From Bacteroidota bacterium (GTDB lineage: Bacteria > Bacteroidota > Bacteroidia > Chitinophagales > Chitinophagaceae), in contig JAHEFK010000001.1 of NCBI GenBank assembly GCA_024640225.1, positions 22,773 through 86,772 of the forward strand: a stretch of DNA of 64,000 nucleotides, given 5' to 3'. Positions within the stretch are counted from its first letter, which is position 1. Each line of letters opens with the position of its first letter. Both the position numbers and the translations under genes were made by a program. This document shows positions 61,547 through 64,000 of the stretch, piece by piece. Below the pieces are notes generated by a model. The model searched no databases and was not told where the DNA came from. It was given only the letters and a program-made list of their open reading frames with translations.

Positions 61547-62860
61547 TTAGTGTTGAATACATATTTTTTGTTGTTGCACCTCGTTCATTAAATTGGTTTG
61601 CAATAGATATAATCCATTTGCGAAGTCGGCGGTGTTTATGGTAAAGGTATTCATTCCAGCTTGAATACTAACTTCCGCTGCATATAATATACTGCCTGTT
61701 AAACTACAAATTGAAATTCTTGCATGCTCCATATTCTCTTTAGCATCAATTAATAAAGATAAGGATTGCGCTGCCGGATTAGGATAGCTCAGTACAGTGT
61801 TGTTATGAGTGTTTGTGTTTGATATACTTGTTGTGCCCAAGCTTTGTTTTTTGAAGCTATAAAGACCATTAGCACTTCCACCAAAGGCAGTAAACTGAAG
61901 TACATAATACAAGTTGCTTAATTTATTTTTTACAAAATAGTTAGTGTTACTTACAACATAGGGATAAGAACCTGGAAAATATTTCCAATCATAGCCAATG
62001 GTATTGATACTGTCTATAAAATTCAAGTTAGCCAAACTTGGCATAGCAGCATTCGGCACTTCTGCAACACTTACATTAGGATGTTGTAAAACACCAGATA
62101 CATTCATGGTTAAAGTCAATCCCATTTGCGTAGCGGTATCTTTGTATCGAGTGAAAACCAAATCCCAATTGCTTTTGCTTGGTTCTCTATCAAGAATTGT
62201 ATAGGTTCCCAAATTTACATAAGCAAATAATCGATCGGTAAAATTATAGGGTGCTTTATTTCTTGGAATGATTAATGTGGTATCGCTTCCTCCAGAAAAA
62301 GTAGCAATACGCACTTTCCATGCTATAGAATCGGCAGGGTGTGAAACATATTCTTGTACCCAAATTTTATAGGCAGTAGTAGTGCCTACTTTTACTAAGT
62401 AAATAGAATCGCCACTTAAATTATTGGTAGTTTGATTGTATTTACCCCATCCATAATCGAAAAGATTACTTTGATCTTTGTTTCTATTGAAAGCACCAAT
62501 ATTCCATGTTTTATTAGAGCCAACTAATTCGCGTTCAGGATTTGTTTTACCTACGGTATCACTTGCGCTTAAGGTAGCGAATTTAGCTGTTGCACTTAGG
62601 TTGAGTGAAAAAACTTGCACATTATTGACCGCATGGTTAGCAAGTATGCTGGCACTTGAACTTGGTCCAAATTGAGGTGCCATCTGAAAAGCAATATGCC
62701 AGTTATTGTTGGCGCTGCTGCCTGTGGTACCCGTATTCATATTATAGTACACATCATTGGCATAACTTACGCCTGTGCTTACCGAATCATTCACCCATGT
62801 TTGTGCAAAAGCAAAGGATGTAATTAAAAGACTTACAATAGAGAGTATTTGTTTTTTCAT
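61547..62860 (-). CDS. HmuY-like haem-binding protein with T9SS type A sorting domain
   Basis: A 437-residue exported protein. A signal peptide (LSIVSLLITSFAFAQ) precedes a HmuY-family domain (residues ~20-350): the W-x-I/L-x-F motifs NNWHIAFQM (Trp54) and NWDLVFTRYK (Trp232), then IGYDWKYFPG, YVVSNTNYFVK and LYYVLQFTAFGGSANGLYSF, which match the family's C-terminal pattern. In Porphyromonas HmuY captures haem for the TonB receptor HmuR. The last ~75 residues (LSYPNPAAQSLSLLID, FANGLYLLQ) are a type A T9SS domain. The start at 62860 is fixed by the promoter; an ORF start at 62905 lies upstream of the -7 box. Ligand residues cannot be confirmed. Confidence 0.85.
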   Translation of the reverse strand: MKKQILSIVSLLITSFAFAQTWVNDSVSTGVSYANDVYYNMNTGTTGSSANNNWHIAFQMAPQFGPSSSASILANHAVNNVQVFSLNLSATAKFATLSASDTVGKTNPERELVGSNKTWNIGAFNRNKDQSNLFDYGWGKYNQTTNNLSGDSIYLVKVGTTTAYKIWVQEYVSHPADSIAWKVRIATFSGGSDTTLIIPRNKAPYNFTDRLFAYVNLGTYTILDREPSKSNWDLVFTRYKDTATQMGLTLTMNVSGVLQHPNVSVAEVPNAAMPSLANLNFIDSINTIGYDWKYFPGSYPYVVSNTNYFVKNKLSNLYYVLQFTAFGGSANGLYSFKKQSLGTTSISNTNTHNNTVLSYPNPAAQSLSLLIDAKENMEHARISICSLTGSILYAAEVSIQAGMNTFTINTADFANGLYLLQTNLMNEVQQQKICIQH

Positions 62861-62875
62861 GCTATAAATTTTGCA

Positions 62876-62906
62876 CAAATGTAATCTCAGAAAAAGGGAA
62901 TACAAG
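62876..62906 (-). promoter_or_regulatory. Promoter of the HmuY-like/TonB receptor genes
   Basis: Minus-strand TACATTTG (62876-62883) with CTTG 19 bp further upstream (62903-62906), the same arrangement as the nuo promoter. The leader is about 15 nt. No Fur-like palindrome was recognised nearby. Confidence 0.7.
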
Positions 62907-62943
62907 CACGTTATTTATATTATGACAAACAAATGACAATTGA

Positions 62944-63936
62944 TTAAGATAGCCAGTTTTTATGCATCAAATATTGAACAATTTGCACGGCATTGGTTGC
63001 AGCGCCTTTGCGTAAATTGTCGGATACAATCCAGCAATTAAGTGAACGAGGAGCAGAAAAATCTCTACGAATACGACCTATAAAAACTTCGTTTTTACCA
63101 GCTGCTAATAAAGGCATTGGATATATTTTTTCTGCTGGTTCGTCTTGAACGACGATGCCCGGAAATTGGCTTAAATGGGAACGTACAGCTGCTAAAGAAA
63201 ACTCATTTTTAAATTGAATATTTACACTCTCACTATGGCCACCCATTACCGGCACACGAACAGCAGTTGCTGTAACTTGTATGGTGTCATCGCCCATGAT
63301 TTTATTCGTTTCTAAAATCATCTTCATCTCTTCCTTGGTATATCCATTTTCTAGAAACACATCAATTTGCGGAATTAAGTTGAGGTCTATAGGATAGGGA
63401 TATACACCAAAACCATTTCCACCTGCTCTTTCATCCATTAATTCGGCAACCGCTTTTTGTCCAGTGCCGGTTACCGATTGATACGTACTTACCACTACGC
63501 GCTCTATGGTATAGGCTTTGTGTAATGGACATAAGGCCATGACCATTTGTATAGTAGAACAATTAGGATTGGCAATGATATAATCTGTTTTTTCTAAAAC
63601 GTGTCCATTAACTTCTGGCACTACTAATTTTTTAGTAGGATCCATACGCCAAGCAGAAGAATTATCGATCACATAGCATCCAATGGCTGCAAACTTAGGC
63701 GCTTCGCTCAATGATACCGAGCCACCCGCAGAAAACAAAGCTACAGCTGGCTTTAAGGCTATAGCGTCGTCTACGCTCACTACCTTAATGGTTTCCCCTT
63801 TAAAGGTAATGGTAGTGCCCACCGATTTTTCGGAGGCAACCGGTATTAAGGTATCCACCGGTATTTGTAGTTCTTCGATAAGTTGCAGCATAGTACTACC
63901 TACTAATCCTGTAGCACCTACAATAGCTAATTTCAT
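62944..63936 (-). CDS. asd: Aspartate-semialdehyde dehydrogenase
   Basis: A 330-residue NADPH-dependent enzyme that reduces aspartyl phosphate to aspartate semialdehyde, the branch point to lysine, diaminopimelate, threonine and methionine. The NADP motif is MKLAIVGATGLVGSTML and the active-site Cys is in YIIANPNCSTIQMVMAL. Further segments are CYVIDNSSAWRMD, VSTYQSVTGTGQKAVAEL and VPVMGGHSESVNI with the catalytic His. The start at 63936 is chosen because it gives the exact family N-terminus; 63993 would add 19 unrelated residues. It is upstream of the HmuY-like gene, which has its own promoter. Confidence 0.95.
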   Translation of the reverse strand: MKLAIVGATGLVGSTMLQLIEELQIPVDTLIPVASEKSVGTTITFKGETIKVVSVDDAIALKPAVALFSAGGSVSLSEAPKFAAIGCYVIDNSSAWRMDPTKKLVVPEVNGHVLEKTDYIIANPNCSTIQMVMALCPLHKAYTIERVVVSTYQSVTGTGQKAVAELMDERAGGNGFGVYPYPIDLNLIPQIDVFLENGYTKEEMKMILETNKIMGDDTIQVTATAVRVPVMGGHSESVNIQFKNEFSLAAVRSHLSQFPGIVVQDEPAEKIYPMPLLAAGKNEVFIGRIRRDFSAPRSLNCWIVSDNLRKGAATNAVQIVQYLMHKNWLS

Positions 63937-64000
63937 ATATAGTTCCGTTAATTTTTTAAACGCGGGCTGTCCAAGGCACATCAGCAGCACCATTTTCGTG

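Noticed and set aside
1..64000. tRNA, rRNA, insertion sequences, prophage or toxin-antitoxin genes
   Set aside because: Nearly all gaps are under 160 bp and none showed a cloverleaf, a transposase or terminal inverted repeats. The intergenic palindromes are all explained as terminators.

Overview
The window is a contiguous, gene-dense, AT-rich chromosomal segment of a member of the Bacteroidota, most likely from the Chitinophagales/Sphingobacteriales side of the phylum. The lineage call is an inference. It rests on type IX secretion (T9SS) sorting domains of both type A and type B, a PorQ homologue, a type III glutamine synthetase (GlnN), Bacteroidota-restricted families (DUF5606, DUF4293), TAnnTTTG-type -7 promoter boxes, and the lack of Shine-Dalgarno sequences. 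No rRNA, tRNA, CRISPR array, prophage, integrase or insertion sequence was seen. Nearly everything is core or envelope metabolism.

Layout. 1-5.3 kb: a giant PKD-repeat T9SS adhesin and pdxJ (minus strand). 5.4-11.1 kb: an orphan peptide-binding lipoprotein, a TPR protein, a small lipoprotein, a GH10-like hydrolase and a DUF5606 protein with a basic tail. 11.2-15.7 kb: a second giant adhesin built of SprB repeats. 15.9-20.0 kb: a surface-polysaccharide cassette (flippase, two GT2 glycosyltransferases, a divergent FkbM methyltransferase). 20.1-34.8 kb: a complete 14-subunit complex I operon, nuoA-N, behind a recognisable promoter and ended by a strong terminator, interrupted between nuoE and nuoF by an unrecognised 527-residue lipoprotein gene. 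34.9-39.4 kb: scpB, a lipoprotein and gcvP. 39.4-46.5 kb: a rhodanese-thioredoxin protein with a coupled small ORF, an M1 aminopeptidase secreted by T9SS, porQ, fabI, a small lipoprotein, aat and a D15-type barrel. 46.6-53.0 kb: nadC-lipid kinase, pepP, and a lysA-LOG-SpmAB-like operon. 53.0-59.4 kb: a lipoprotein and a YiiX-like peptidase, serS-DUF4293, dcd, a phosphopantetheinyl transferase and glnN. 59.5-63.9 kb: a TonB-dependent receptor behind a HmuY-like T9SS protein (probable haem acquisition), then asd.

Several genes work together. PorQ belongs to the T9SS machinery, and at least four proteins here (PKD adhesin, SprB-repeat adhesin, M1 peptidase, HmuY-like protein) carry its C-terminal export signals. 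The Nuo proteins form the respiratory NADH:quinone oxidoreductase. The polysaccharide cassette probably supplies surface glycan. asd and lysA serve lysine/diaminopimelate synthesis.

The most unusual items are the internally duplicated lipoprotein embedded in the nuo operon, a truncated NuoG in which one Fe-S ligand appears to have moved, the T9SS-exported HmuY/TonB pair separated by a hairpin, and a group of genes whose -7 box ends only 3-5 nt before the start codon, suggesting leaderless mRNAs. Start codons were re-chosen for several genes from the position of these -7 boxes or from family alignment.
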